Source of the DNA: Microbacterium sp. 3J1
Lineage (GTDB): Bacteria > Actinomycetota > Actinomycetes > Actinomycetales > Microbacteriaceae
Assembly: GCF_001049495.1 (NCBI RefSeq)
Contig: NZ_CDWI01000014.1
Span: 62,001 to 126,000 of the forward strand
Direction of reading: 5' to 3'
Length of the DNA: 64,000 nucleotides
Each line of letters begins with the position of its first letter. Position 1 is the first letter of the stretch. This document shows positions 24,903-33,653 of the stretch, in pieces. The position numbers were made by a program, and so were the translations under genes. Under the pieces are notes generated by a model. It did no database searches, was not told the origin of the DNA, and saw only the letters and a program-made list of their open reading frames with translations.

Positions 24903-25093
24903 GTGCTTCACCATCCCAGTGGTTTCGCTCGTCGCCGAGCGTTTGTGCGCTGTACCCCTACCAGCGGCGTCCGCGACGTGTGCAGGTCCCAATCTCCTGC
25001 GACGACGCCGGGATGTGCCAGTACCCCAGCCTGTGCTCCTCGAGGATAAACCCTCTTCCTTGGTATACGCGGTGAATCCGCGTTTCGTCTGAT

Positions 25094-25645
25094 TCAGACG
25101 GAGAGGACGTCTCTCGAAGGTTCCTCATGATCGGCGCCCGTACCGCCGGCCGTCCCGGCCGATTCACGGGCACGGCGCGCCGCGCTCATCGACGCGACGA
25201 TCTGCGAGCGGATGTCGCGACCGGCACCGTCAGGAGCGACCGAGAGAGCCGTCGGCTCGACGGTCCGGGTGTTCACCACGACGTGACCGGCGGCGATGAG
25301 CAGGTCCGCGCGAACGCCGTATCCCCGGCCGACGATCGCCCCGTTCGGATCCGTCAACTCCGTGACGTTCGGACCGGCTGCCTCCTCGATCGACGCCAGC
25401 TGCGTCGGCGAGTACGCAGCCGAGTTGTCGAAGCCCGAGATCGCCCTGGCGCCCGTCCTGCGGACGAGAGCGAGATCCGTCTCGCCTGGCGCCCGGCGGT
25501 CTCCGGGGTGCACCCGCGCGTCGAGATAGTGCGTGGTGACCTCGCCGTCCTCGCCGGCGGCGACACGCTCGTCGTACGCCAGCACGACGAGGTTCACCGC
25601 CCTGGTCGCGCCGGCGCCGTGGGTTCTTGCTCGCAGATCGACCAC
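25094..25645 (-). CDS. Unknown protein at the end of the flgN-flgK-flgL-fliW operon
   Basis: 183 residues from GTG 25645 with AGGAG upstream. It begins with a strand-rich part (VDLRARTHGAGATRAVNLVVLAYDERV), then ISGFDNSAAYSPTQLASIEEAAG and GYGVRADLLIAAGHVVVNTRTVEP, and ends in an Ala/Gly/Arg tail. No signal peptide or membrane segment. I do not recognise a family. It follows fliW by 55 bases on the same strand, so it is probably expressed with the hook-junction genes. Confidence 0.6.
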   Translation of the reverse strand: MVDLRARTHGAGATRAVNLVVLAYDERVAAGEDGEVTTHYLDARVHPGDRRAPGETDLALVRRTGARAISGFDNSAAYSPTQLASIEEAAGPNVTELTDPNGAIVGRGYGVRADLLIAAGHVVVNTRTVEPTALSVAPDGAGRDIRSQIVASMSAARRARESAGTAGGTGADHEEPSRDVLSV

Positions 25646-25700
25646 CGGGATCTCCTGTGGGTGTCGGGGCTGCGCGCCTCGGTGCGCGCCGCGGGTGGAA

Positions 25701-26129
25701 TCAGACGGCGGTGTCGTCTGCAGCGCCGAGAAGCGCCCGGATCGGGTACGACTGGTCTTCGAGGATCACCTGAGCAGCCCGACCCGTGTCGCGGTGGATC
25801 ACGATCGGCGCCCGCAGGTTGAGGTAGACCCCGTCGCCCCCCGGGTTCGCCACGACGAAGATCCGGGCATCGGCCTCGTGCTCCGCGCCGATCTCTGCAC
25901 GGACGACGTCGGGGATCTGCGGCTCATAGCCGTATCCGCCCGACCCCGCATCGAGCAGGAACAGTCGGACGTCCGCGTCCGCGGCCCGCAGGGCGTACAG
26001 CCCCTCGGCACCCTCGATGCCCTCGAGGCGGAAGGCCGTGTACGGGCTGAGGCCCGGCATCGGCGAGGCGAAGTCGACGGGAGCGCCGGAAGCGGCGCTG
26101 GCGGCGGCGGCAGTGGCGGGAGTGGTCAT
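25701..26129 (-). CDS. fliW: Flagellar assembly factor FliW
   Basis: 142 residues, ATG 26129 overlapping the flgL stop (ATGA). After an Ala-rich start it has FASPMPGLSPYTAFRLEGIEGAEGLYALR, DVRLFLLDA and the FliW-type segment IFVVANPGGDGVYLNLRAPIVI followed by AAQVILEDQSYPIR. FliW binds CsrA and flagellin; when flagellin is exported FliW sequesters CsrA and relieves repression of flagellin translation. Its partner csrA is 3 kb away in the same cluster. Confidence 0.93.
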   Translation of the reverse strand: MTTPATAAAASAASGAPVDFASPMPGLSPYTAFRLEGIEGAEGLYALRAADADVRLFLLDAGSGGYGYEPQIPDVVRAEIGAEHEADARIFVVANPGGDGVYLNLRAPIVIHRDTGRAAQVILEDQSYPIRALLGAADDTAV

Positions 26130-27013
26130 CGGAGGAACTCCAGGAGGTTGGTCTGCAACGATTTGGCCGTCACCTGCAGCGCGGATTGGAAGACGAGCTC
26201 CGCGGATTCGAGGCGGACGAGCACCTCGAGGCTGTCGACGTTCTCGACCTCTGCCCGGCGCGCCTCGAGGTCGACCGACACCGACTGGTTCTGTGCGGCG
26301 GCTCGTTCGATCTGGCTCTGGCGGGCACCTGCCGCACCGCGCGCCGCGACGACGTCCTTCAGGCGCGCATCGATGTCCTCCAGGCGGGCACCCACGTTCC
26401 CACCGGCCCGCAGCTCCGCCGCGATGTCCTCGAGGAGGGCGAATGCGCTGTTCGCGCCCACCCCGAACGCCTGCGAGCCGTCGAAGTCGACCCGCACGGT
26501 CTCGTTGTCGCTGATGCGTCGCGTCACACCGTCGCCAGGGCTCCCGTTGAACGCGAACGTCCCCTGCTCGAAGGCAGCGGCGGCATCGCTCGTGCCGGCG
26601 AAGACGCTGCGACCGAGCACGGTCGTGTTGGCCTGGGCGAGGAGTTCCGCGCTGATGGTCTCGAGCTCCTGGGCGATCGACTCCCGCGCGGTCGGGCTGA
26701 GAGCTCCGGAGTTGGCGCCCTGCGCCGTCAGGTCTCGCGCACGGTTGAGCAGATCGGTGCTGGCGTCGAGCGCGGTGTCGACGGTCGTGACCCACGCCAT
26801 CCCGTCGCTGAGATTGCGGGCGAACTGCGCCACCCTCGACTGGTCGCCGTGCACGCCGAGCGTCGTCGCCGCGGCAGCGGGGTCTTCGCTGGGCGAGCGG
26901 AACGCGCGCTGCGAGGCGGCCTGATTCTGCAGGCGTTCTCGCTCGACGAGGTTGGTCTGGAGCGTGCGCAGCGACTGCTGCGTCATGGTGCTGCTCGTGA
27001 TGCGTCCGATCAT
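26126..27013 (-). CDS. flgL: Flagellar hook-filament junction protein FlgL
   Basis: 295 residues, ATG 27013 after GGAGA. The N-terminal coiled coil (MIGRITSSTMTQQSLRTLQTN, then QAASQRAFRSPSEDPAAAATTL) and the C-terminal coiled coil (RRAEVENVDSLEVLVRLESAELVFQSALQ) are flagellin-like, with FAGTSDAAAAFEQGTFAFNG in the middle. It joins the hook (with FlgK) to the filament and is exported by the flagellar type III system with FlgN as chaperone. Confidence 0.93.
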   Translation of the reverse strand: MIGRITSSTMTQQSLRTLQTNLVERERLQNQAASQRAFRSPSEDPAAAATTLGVHGDQSRVAQFARNLSDGMAWVTTVDTALDASTDLLNRARDLTAQGANSGALSPTARESIAQELETISAELLAQANTTVLGRSVFAGTSDAAAAFEQGTFAFNGSPGDGVTRRISDNETVRVDFDGSQAFGVGANSAFALLEDIAAELRAGGNVGARLEDIDARLKDVVAARGAAGARQSQIERAAAQNQSVSVDLEARRAEVENVDSLEVLVRLESAELVFQSALQVTAKSLQTNLLEFLR

Positions 27014-27027
27014 GATGTCTCCGAGGA

Positions 27028-28434
27028 TCAGCGGCCGACGAGGCCGGTGCGGTTGATCAGCAGGTCGAGTGCCTCGTCCATGGCGGTCAGCACGCGGGCG
27101 GCGGCCTGATAGGCGGTCTGGTAGGTGAGCAGGTTCACGGTCTCCTCGTCGCCGTCGACAGACGAGTTCGACTGCTGCGCGGTGATGGCGGCGACGGCGC
27201 CCATGTCGGCGATGTCCGCCCGCTGCAGGTCTCCGGCCACCGTCACCGCGAATCCGGTGACGAAGCTCGACCAGGTCCTGCTCGGTCCGCCCGCCGCTGT
27301 CCCGAGGGTGCTGATGCGGTCGGCGATCGTGGTGTCCTTGGCGCCGGCGCCCGGTGCCGCGAGGGCGAGCTCCTCCAGCTTCGTCGGGACGATGCTCAGG
27401 CCGAGGGCGGCCGGTCCCGTCGCCGAGAGGGCGAAGAAGTCGCCGCCCTGAGCGCCCGACGGTGTCACGCCGGTGCGGTGGATGTCGTTGACGGCCGTCG
27501 CGAGCGCGGTGGCCGTCTGGTTGTACGCCGCGGCCACGGCGGCCAGCGAGCCGCCTTCCGCTGCGGGCGCGAGGGCGCTGATCGTGCCGCCCACCACTCC
27601 CCCGACGACGCCGACCGTCACGTCGGGGCGATCGGCCCATGCGACGCTGATGCGTCCTGCATCGGAGAGGTCACGAGGACCGCTCACGACGAGGGCGCGG
27701 CTGGTGTCCGCGGACACGAGTGCATTGCCGTCGAGCCGGAGCGTGAGCGTGCCGTCGGCCTCGACGACGCCCTTCGCACCGACGGCCGTGGACAGCTGCT
27801 GGGCGAGCACATTGCGCTGGTCGATCAGCTCGTTGGCGTTGCGACCCGACTGCAGCGCATCCCGGATCTGACCGTTCAGGGCGGCGACCTGCCCGGACAC
27901 CGCATTCACGTCGGCGATGTCCCTGTCGACCTGGCCGCGGAGGTCGGTCCACTGCCCGGCGATCGTCTCGTATCCGGCGGCGATCTGGCCGACGAGCACC
28001 TGCGAGTTCGTGAGAACGACCTGCGCGGCGGCGGCATCCGGCATGTTGGCGAGGTCCGACCAGCCCGACCAGAAGCGATTGAGGTTCGCTGCCAGACCGT
28101 CCTTCGTCGGCTCGGCCATCACGTCCTCCGCCTGACCCGCCGCGGTCGCGCGAGCACTCCAGAATCCAGAGGTCGACAGCGCGTCGCGCACGCGGGCGTC
28201 GAGCACGTTGTCGCCGAGACGGGCGACACCCGTGACGCTCACGCCGGCTCCGACGCCGAATCCCGTCTTCCACAGCCCGGTCTGTCCGGGTGCGGTGACC
28301 GACGCCTGATCGACCCGTTGGCGGGTGTACCCGGTCGTGGTCTGGTTGGCGATGTTCTGGCCGGTGACCGTCATCCCCGCCCGAGCGGCGGAGAGAGCGG
28401 ACTCGGCGAGCCGGATCCCTGCGAATGAAGACAT
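27028..28434 (-). CDS. flgK: Flagellar hook-associated protein FlgK
   Basis: 468 residues. The N-terminus has the rod/hook motif FAGIRLAESALSAARAGMTV followed by TGQNIANQTTTGYTRQRVDQ. The C-terminus ends in ITAQQSNSSVDGDEETVNLLTYQ then AARVLTAMDEALDLLINRTG, the FlgK closing coiled coil. Between them lie D2-type repeats. It lies 14 bases upstream of flgL and 7 bases downstream of flgN. Confidence 0.96.
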   Translation of the reverse strand: MSSFAGIRLAESALSAARAGMTVTGQNIANQTTTGYTRQRVDQASVTAPGQTGLWKTGFGVGAGVSVTGVARLGDNVLDARVRDALSTSGFWSARATAAGQAEDVMAEPTKDGLAANLNRFWSGWSDLANMPDAAAAQVVLTNSQVLVGQIAAGYETIAGQWTDLRGQVDRDIADVNAVSGQVAALNGQIRDALQSGRNANELIDQRNVLAQQLSTAVGAKGVVEADGTLTLRLDGNALVSADTSRALVVSGPRDLSDAGRISVAWADRPDVTVGVVGGVVGGTISALAPAAEGGSLAAVAAAYNQTATALATAVNDIHRTGVTPSGAQGGDFFALSATGPAALGLSIVPTKLEELALAAPGAGAKDTTIADRISTLGTAAGGPSRTWSSFVTGFAVTVAGDLQRADIADMGAVAAITAQQSNSSVDGDEETVNLLTYQTAYQAAARVLTAMDEALDLLINRTGLVGR

Positions 28435-28441
28435 GATCCCC

Positions 28442-28924
28442 TCACATCCGAGTGTCGAGAAGCCGGGCGTCCGCGTCTCGCGCGACGTCTCCCGAGTGGG
28501 TGTACTCCCCGGTGGGGACGCCGAGTCCGGCGATGGTCTCCTGAGTGACGCGGATCGCCGTGCGCAGTCGCTGCTCGTTGATCTGCTTCATCTGCTCGAT
28601 CTCGTCGGCGAGAGCGATCATCGTGGTGAGGTGACCGGTGAGCACCTCACGCCACGCGTCTGTCGGTGCGGCGTCGATCAGCTCGCGGAGCGTACGGGCG
28701 TCGGGCACGCCCCACTCGTCCGCCACGGCGACGACGAGAGAGTCGCGGGACAGAGCGACCGTCGGCATGGCGGCCAGAACCCGCTCGATCTCGTTGACGG
28801 CGTGCCGGATCCATCGGTTGCGGCCGGTCGCGAGCAGCATCTGCTGCTCGTCGAGCTTGAAGAGCAGCAGCTCGAGCAGCTCCCGCTCGCGCATCAGTTG
28901 CATGCTCAGGTCGTGAGCGGCCAC
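28442..28924 (-). CDS. flgN: FlgN-type flagellar export chaperone
   Basis: 160 residues, GTG 28924. All-helical and charged: MRERELLELLLFKLDEQQMLLATGRNRWI is the FlgN family opening, followed by NEIERVLA and long helices to QINEQRLRTAIRVTQETIAGLG. The role is to hold FlgK and FlgL for export. It is the first gene after the promoter at 28983-29012, ahead of flgK. Confidence 0.85.
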   Translation of the reverse strand: MAAHDLSMQLMRERELLELLLFKLDEQQMLLATGRNRWIRHAVNEIERVLAAMPTVALSRDSLVVAVADEWGVPDARTLRELIDAAPTDAWREVLTGHLTTMIALADEIEQMKQINEQRLRTAIRVTQETIAGLGVPTGEYTHSGDVARDADARLLDTRM

Positions 28925-28982
28925 GGTACGTCACCTCGTCAAGTCGGAGTCGTCGTGACGGGTTCGCCCGTCACATGGACGA

Positions 28983-29012
28983 CTATCGCGACAAGATCAC
29001 GACGCAGTAACT
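28983..29012 (-). promoter_or_regulatory. Flagellar-sigma-type promoter of flgN-flgK-flgL-fliW
   Basis: On the minus strand AGTTAC-N16-CGCGATAG; five of six -35 bases and all -10 bases equal the cluster consensus. The transcript then runs into a hairpin with stem GTGACGGG/CCCGTCAC and loop CGAA (28955-28974). Confidence 0.75.
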
Positions 29013-29046
29013 CCCCGCCCGCAGCCGGGAGGACGATCGGGGTGAC

Positions 29047-29295
29047 TCAGGGGGTGCCGCCGAGGCGCCCGAGGGCACCGAGGAGGGCGGTCTGCGCGGA
29101 TTCGTCGGAGGATGTCTGCACGGCCTCCTGGTTCGCGTCGCCCACCGCGAGGACGATCTCCGCGCGGTTGATGCGCTTGTCGCGCGGTGCATCGATCCCC
29201 ACCCGGACACCGCCGGGCGTGACCGCCAGGATGGTCACCGTGATGTCGTCGCCGATGACGATGCTCTCGTTCGCCCGCCTCGTCAGTACCAGCAT
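29047..29295 (-). CDS. csrA: Carbon storage regulator CsrA
   Basis: 82 residues, ATG 29295. MLVLTRRANESIVIGDDITVTILAV and GVRVGIDAPRDKRINRAEI match CsrA strands 1-5, including Leu4, Arg6/7 and the Arg of RINRAEI that contact the RNA GGA. The tail after residue ~55 is longer than in enterobacteria and Ala/Gly-rich. It is a homodimeric translational regulator; in Gram-positives it represses flagellin translation and is held by FliW. It is the last gene of the fliP-flhA group. The likely targets are the ACGGA hairpins listed in this table. Confidence 0.95.
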   Translation of the reverse strand: MLVLTRRANESIVIGDDITVTILAVTPGGVRVGIDAPRDKRINRAEIVLAVGDANQEAVQTSSDESAQTALLGALGRLGGTP

Positions 29296-29412
29296 GCTCG
29301 TGTCCGCCTTCCATGGCTGCAGCGCTGTCACGCCGTCCTGCTGCCAACATACTTCATTCCCTCGTAAATGAGCAGAAGGCGCAAGGGCCGAGGAAGACGA
29401 GGAAGACGCAGC

Positions 29413-31479
29413 CTAGCCCGCGGTGCTCGGCAGCGCGGACTGGGTCGCGCGGACGACACCCACCACGTCGGTGGCGAGCCCACCGGCGGCGGCCTCGTCG
29501 TACGACAGCACCGGGAGCCCGCTGATCTGCGGCGCGACGAGCCGGCGGACCGCCTGCCTGAGCGACGGCGCGCACACGAGAACCGGCTCGGGCCCCGACT
29601 GATCGAGCTCTCCGACCGTGCGGCGCACGTTCTCGAGGACCTGCATCGTCGCCTCGGGCGTCAGCACGATCTGCGGCTGGCCGTCGACGACGCGCATGCC
29701 CTCGAGCATCTGCTGTTCCAGCATCGGCTCGAACATGACCACGCGGATCCTGCCGTCCAGGGCGAACCGTGCGGCGATCGCGGGGCCGAGTGCGGCCCGC
29801 GCCGCGTCGATCAGCCCGGCCGTCTCGGTCGACGTCCTGCCACGCAGCACCAGCGCCTCGTAGATCCGGGCGAGGTCGTTGATGGGCACGCGTTCGGCGA
29901 GGAGCCCGGCGAGGACGCGCTGGATCGCGGCGAGCGACAACACGGCGGGGGTGAGCTCCTCCACCGTCGCGGGGCTGGACTGCTTGAGATGCTCGGTGAG
30001 CTGGCGGACATCCTCGAGCGAGAGCAGCCGGTCCGCCTGGCTCTGCACGAGATCGGAGAGGTGCGTGATGATCACGCTGGCCCTGTCGATCACGGTGGCG
30101 CCGGCCATGTCCGCAGCGTGCGACATCTCTGCCGGCACCCACTTGCCCTCCAGGCCGAAGACCGGGTCGACCACGGCGGTGCCCGGCAGCTGCTCGAGTC
30201 CGGTGCCGATCGCCAGCACGTGCCCGCGAGGGACTGCGCCGCGCCCGACCTCTACGCCCGCGATGAGGATCGCGTACGTCTGGGCGGGCAGGTCGATGTT
30301 GTCGCGGGTGCGCACGGGGGGCATCAGGATGCCGATGTCCATGGCGAGCTTGCGGCGCAGCGACTTCACCCGCGTGAGCAGGTCGCCCGATCCTCCGGCC
30401 GCGAGATCGACGATGTCGGGCGAGAGCGAGATCTCGAGGGCGTGCACCCGCATCCGCTCCATCAGCTCCTCCGGTCCTTCCGCACCGGCCTCGGCAGCCT
30501 CCTGCTGGAGCGCGTCGGCTTCGAGGGCGGCATCACGGTCCTCGTTCGCCTTCACCCGCGAGGCGGCGAACAGGAGCACACCCCCGATCGCCAGGAAGAC
30601 CAGAAGCGGCATGCCGGGGATGAATCCCATCGCGATGGCCGCGAGACCGGTGATCACCAGTGCGTTGCGCGACTGCAGGAGCTGACGCCCTGCGGCCTGT
30701 CCCATCTCCGCCTCGGCGTTCTCGCGGGTGACGATCATGCCGGTGGAGACGGCCATGAGCAGCGCCGGGATCTGCGTGACGAGGCCGTCGCCGATCGTCA
30801 GGATGCTGTAGGTCTCGAGCGCGTCTCCGACCTCCATGCCGTGCTGCACCATGCCGATGACGATGCCGCCGACGAAGTTGATGATCACGATCACGATGCC
30901 GGCGATGGCGTCGCCCTTGACGAACTTCGACGCACCGTCCATCGCGCCGTAGAAGTCCGCCTCGGCGCCGACCTCCGCGCGGCGCCTGCGCGCCTCGGTG
31001 TCGGTGATGAGGCCGGCGTTCAGGTCGGCGTCGATCGCCATCTGCTTGCCCGGCATCGCGTCGAGCGTGAAGCGGGCGCCGACCTCGGCGACGCGCTCCG
31101 CGCCCTTCGTCACGACGACGAACTGGATCACGGTGAGGATCAGGAAGATCACCGCGCCGATGACGAGCGAGCCGCTGATCGTGATCTGACCGAACGCCTG
31201 GATGACCTGACCCGCATGCGCCTCGCTGAGCACGAGACGGGTCGACGCCACGTTCAGCCCCAGGCGGAAGAGCGTCGCCACCAGCAGGAGGCTGGGGAAC
31301 ACCGAGAAGTCGAGCGGCTTCCTGATGAACATCGCGGTGAGCAGGATCAGCAGCGCGAACGAGATGTTCAGCACGATGAGCACATCGAGCAGCGGCGTCG
31401 CGATCGGGACAATCAGGAGGAGGATGATCCCCACCACTCCGACGGGCACCGCCGCCTTGGACAGCAGCTGACCGATCAT
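29413..31479 (-). CDS. flhA: Flagellar type III export gate protein FlhA
   Basis: 688 residues from ATG 31479 (GGAG nearby; GTG 31488 would add three). The N-terminal half has eight membrane segments with FLIRKPLDFSVFPSLLL-type and LATLFRLGLNVASTRLVLSE motifs and the FHIPEP-like region VVVTKGAERVAEVGARFTLDAMPGKQMAIDADL. The C-terminal cytosolic domain begins near residue 330. It forms the nonameric export gate ring. Confidence 0.97.
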   Translation of the reverse strand: MIGQLLSKAAVPVGVVGIILLLIVPIATPLLDVLIVLNISFALLILLTAMFIRKPLDFSVFPSLLLVATLFRLGLNVASTRLVLSEAHAGQVIQAFGQITISGSLVIGAVIFLILTVIQFVVVTKGAERVAEVGARFTLDAMPGKQMAIDADLNAGLITDTEARRRRAEVGAEADFYGAMDGASKFVKGDAIAGIVIVIINFVGGIVIGMVQHGMEVGDALETYSILTIGDGLVTQIPALLMAVSTGMIVTRENAEAEMGQAAGRQLLQSRNALVITGLAAIAMGFIPGMPLLVFLAIGGVLLFAASRVKANEDRDAALEADALQQEAAEAGAEGPEELMERMRVHALEISLSPDIVDLAAGGSGDLLTRVKSLRRKLAMDIGILMPPVRTRDNIDLPAQTYAILIAGVEVGRGAVPRGHVLAIGTGLEQLPGTAVVDPVFGLEGKWVPAEMSHAADMAGATVIDRASVIITHLSDLVQSQADRLLSLEDVRQLTEHLKQSSPATVEELTPAVLSLAAIQRVLAGLLAERVPINDLARIYEALVLRGRTSTETAGLIDAARAALGPAIAARFALDGRIRVVMFEPMLEQQMLEGMRVVDGQPQIVLTPEATMQVLENVRRTVGELDQSGPEPVLVCAPSLRQAVRRLVAPQISGLPVLSYDEAAAGGLATDVVGVVRATQSALPSTAG

Positions 31480-31504
31480 GCGCTCCACCTTCGATTGTCG
31501 TCTC

Positions 31505-32611
31505 TCACAGTCCCCGCTCCCTCGTGCTCGAGAAGGGCATCGTGTGCGTGCCCCTGGCGGATCCGCGTCGCTTGAGGTGCTCGATGAACGCCAGCACCTG
31601 CGCCACGGCCGCGAACAGCTCCTCGGGGATCTCCCGACCGATCTCGACCGCCGAGTGCAGGGCCCGGGCGAGCGGGATGTCGCGGATCATCGGGACCCCG
31701 GCCTCCTCGGCGCGCTCGCGGATCTTCTGCGCCACGACCCCCGCACCCTTCGCGACCACGCGCGGGGCGGACTTGCCCGGCTCGTAGCGCAGCGCCACGG
31801 CCACGTGGGTCGGGTTCACGAGCACGACGTCGCTGTCGCCCACCGCGGCGATCATGCGGTTGCGGCTCATGGCGATCTGCCGCGACCGTCGCTGCGAGCG
31901 CACGAGCGGGTCTCCCTCGCTCTTCTTGTGCTCGTCCTTCGCTTCCTGCTTCGTCATGTGGGTGTGCTTGCGGTTGCGGCGCATGACGACGGCCACATCG
32001 ATCGCGGCGAGGAGGATGCCGACCACCACAGCCACCTGGAGCAGGGCGACCGTTCCGGCCGCCGCCTGCTCGAGGAGCCAGCTGATGTTGTGGCTGCCGC
32101 TCGACATGAGCACCGGTACGAGCCCGGAGACGACGATCCACAGCGCGACGCCGATCGCGACCGTCTTGAGCAGCGCCTTCGCCCCCTCCCACAGGGCGTG
32201 CTGCCCGAAGGTCCGCTTCATGCCCGCGACGAGGTTGAACTGCTCGGTGCGCATCGTCACGCCCCGCAGATGGATGCCGCCCTGGGCCACCGCTGTCGCG
32301 GTCGTCGCGAGCAACACGACGAGGAGCATCGGCAGCAGGATCCCGCCGAGCGACGAGATCGCCTCTCCGAGGACGTCGAGCGCCGCACCGTCGGTCGGAT
32401 TCTCTGCCACCCTCGTGACGCCGAGGAACAGCTCGGTCGCGACCTGGGTGCCGGACGCGATCGTCGGGACCATCATCACCGCGGCGGCCGCGATGCACAC
32501 CCACGCGGTGAAGTCCTGGCTGCGACCGATCTGGCCCTTGCGTCGCGCCTCCTTGAGGCGGCGCTCGGTGGTCTTCTCGGTCCGTTCGCCGCTGCTGCTC
32601 GCGTCGCTCAT
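31505..32611 (-). CDS. flhB: Flagellar export switch protein FlhB
   Basis: 368 residues. Basic N-terminus (EKTTERRLKEARRKGQIGRSQD), four membrane segments, and the autocleavage motif NPTH in VVLVNPTHVAVALRYE near residue 270, followed by the conserved KGAGVVAQKIRERAEEAGVP and IPEELFAAVAQVLAFI. It switches export from hook to filament substrates after self-cleavage at Asn-Pro. It overlaps fliR by 4 bases and precedes flhA by 25. Confidence 0.97.
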   Translation of the reverse strand: MSDASSSGERTEKTTERRLKEARRKGQIGRSQDFTAWVCIAAAAVMMVPTIASGTQVATELFLGVTRVAENPTDGAALDVLGEAISSLGGILLPMLLVVLLATTATAVAQGGIHLRGVTMRTEQFNLVAGMKRTFGQHALWEGAKALLKTVAIGVALWIVVSGLVPVLMSSGSHNISWLLEQAAAGTVALLQVAVVVGILLAAIDVAVVMRRNRKHTHMTKQEAKDEHKKSEGDPLVRSQRRSRQIAMSRNRMIAAVGDSDVVLVNPTHVAVALRYEPGKSAPRVVAKGAGVVAQKIRERAEEAGVPMIRDIPLARALHSAVEIGREIPEELFAAVAQVLAFIEHLKRRGSARGTHTMPFSSTRERGL

Positions 32612-33369
32612 CGGGTCACCCCCAGGAGCATCTTCACGGCATCGTCGGCGATCACGGCCACCACGCCGGGCAGCGCGGCGTACACGAATCCGACGAGCAG
32701 CAGCGTGAGGCCGATCTTGATCGGGAAGCCCATCGCGAAGGCGTTCAGTGCGGGGGCGACACGCGACACGAGGCCGAGCCCGACATCGGCGAGGAACAGG
32801 ACGATGAGCAGCGGACCGGCGATCTGCACGGCGCTGAGCATCATCTGCGACGCCGCGCCGACCAGTGCCTCCGCCGGCTTGCCGAGATCGATCATGCCCG
32901 TCACCGGCACGGCGTCGAACGAGCGGAACAGTCCGCTGAGCACCAGCTGGTAGCCGTCGGACGCGAAGAGGAGCACGATCGCCGTCATCTGGAAGAGCCG
33001 GGTGAACTGGGCGCCGTTGATCGCCATGCCGGGATCGAAGGCCTGCGCCATCTGGAAGCCGCCGAACGTGTCGACCAGGTGCCCGGCGCCCTGGATCGCG
33101 CTGAACAGCACCATAACGAGGAACCCCAGCAGCGCGCCGGTGAGCGCCTGACCCGCGAGAGCGACCATGAAGCCCCCCGTGTCGAGGCGCTCGTATCCGT
33201 CAGTCACCACCGGCGAGACCGCGAGCGCGAGGCCTGCGCCGAGCATCGCGCGGATCCGCATCGGGATCGTGCCGTGGCTGAACGGCGGCGCGATGACGAG
33301 GAAGGCCGTGATGCGCACACAGGCGAGGGCGGTCGCCTCGAGCCAGGTGAAGTCGATCGGGATGTTCAT
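32608..33369 (-). CDS. fliR: Flagellar biosynthesis protein FliR
   Basis: 253 residues, ATG 33369. It has six hydrophobic segments with FliR landmarks: ACVRITAFLVIAPPFSHGTIPMRIRAML, GLALAVSP, GHLVDTFGGFQMAQAFDPG and GPLLIVLFLADVGLGLVSRVAP. It is a component of the FliPQR export pore. It lies 8 bases after fliQ and overlaps flhB. Confidence 0.96.
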   Translation of the reverse strand: MNIPIDFTWLEATALACVRITAFLVIAPPFSHGTIPMRIRAMLGAGLALAVSPVVTDGYERLDTGGFMVALAGQALTGALLGFLVMVLFSAIQGAGHLVDTFGGFQMAQAFDPGMAINGAQFTRLFQMTAIVLLFASDGYQLVLSGLFRSFDAVPVTGMIDLGKPAEALVGAASQMMLSAVQIAGPLLIVLFLADVGLGLVSRVAPALNAFAMGFPIKIGLTLLLVGFVYAALPGVVAVIADDAVKMLLGVTR

Positions 33370-33377
33370 CGGGCGCC

Positions 33378-33653
33378 TCAGCCGCCGTTCAGGAGCATCG
33401 GGATCCGCGCGAACATCTCGTTCGTGAACGCGATCAGCTCGGCGATCATCCAGTGCCCGCTCACGAGCAGCGCGATCCCGACCGCGATCAGCTTCGGCAC
33501 GAACGAGATCGTCATCTCCTGGACCTGCGTGATCGACTGCAGCAGCGAGATCGCGAAGCCGACGACGAGCGCGGTGATGAGCATCGGCGCGCACAGCTTC
33601 GCGCCGACGATGAGCGCCGCCTGACCGATGTCGATGACCGCCTCGGGGCTCAT
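33378..33653 (-). CDS. fliQ: Flagellar biosynthesis protein FliQ
   Basis: 91 residues, ATG 33653, overlapping the fliP stop. Two membrane segments with the family signature LCAPMLITALVVGFAISLLQSITQVQEMTISFVPKL. It forms the FliPQR pore with FliP and FliR. Confidence 0.96.
   Translation of the reverse strand: MSPEAVIDIGQAALIVGAKLCAPMLITALVVGFAISLLQSITQVQEMTISFVPKLIAVGIALLVSGHWMIAELIAFTNEMFARIPMLLNGG

Noticed and set aside
24958..25128. Minus-strand frame of about 56 codons containing GFILEEHRLGYWHIPASS
   Set aside because: It overlaps the end of the unknown gene, lacks a ribosome-binding site and shows no family; a small gene cannot be excluded but is not supported.
29368..31575. Very long plus-strand open frame opposite flhA, and similar long frames opposite fliM-motB, fliK, fliI and fliC
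   Set aside because: They are rich in His/Arg/Asp with no family motifs and arise from high-GC codon bias opposite well-recognised flagellar genes.
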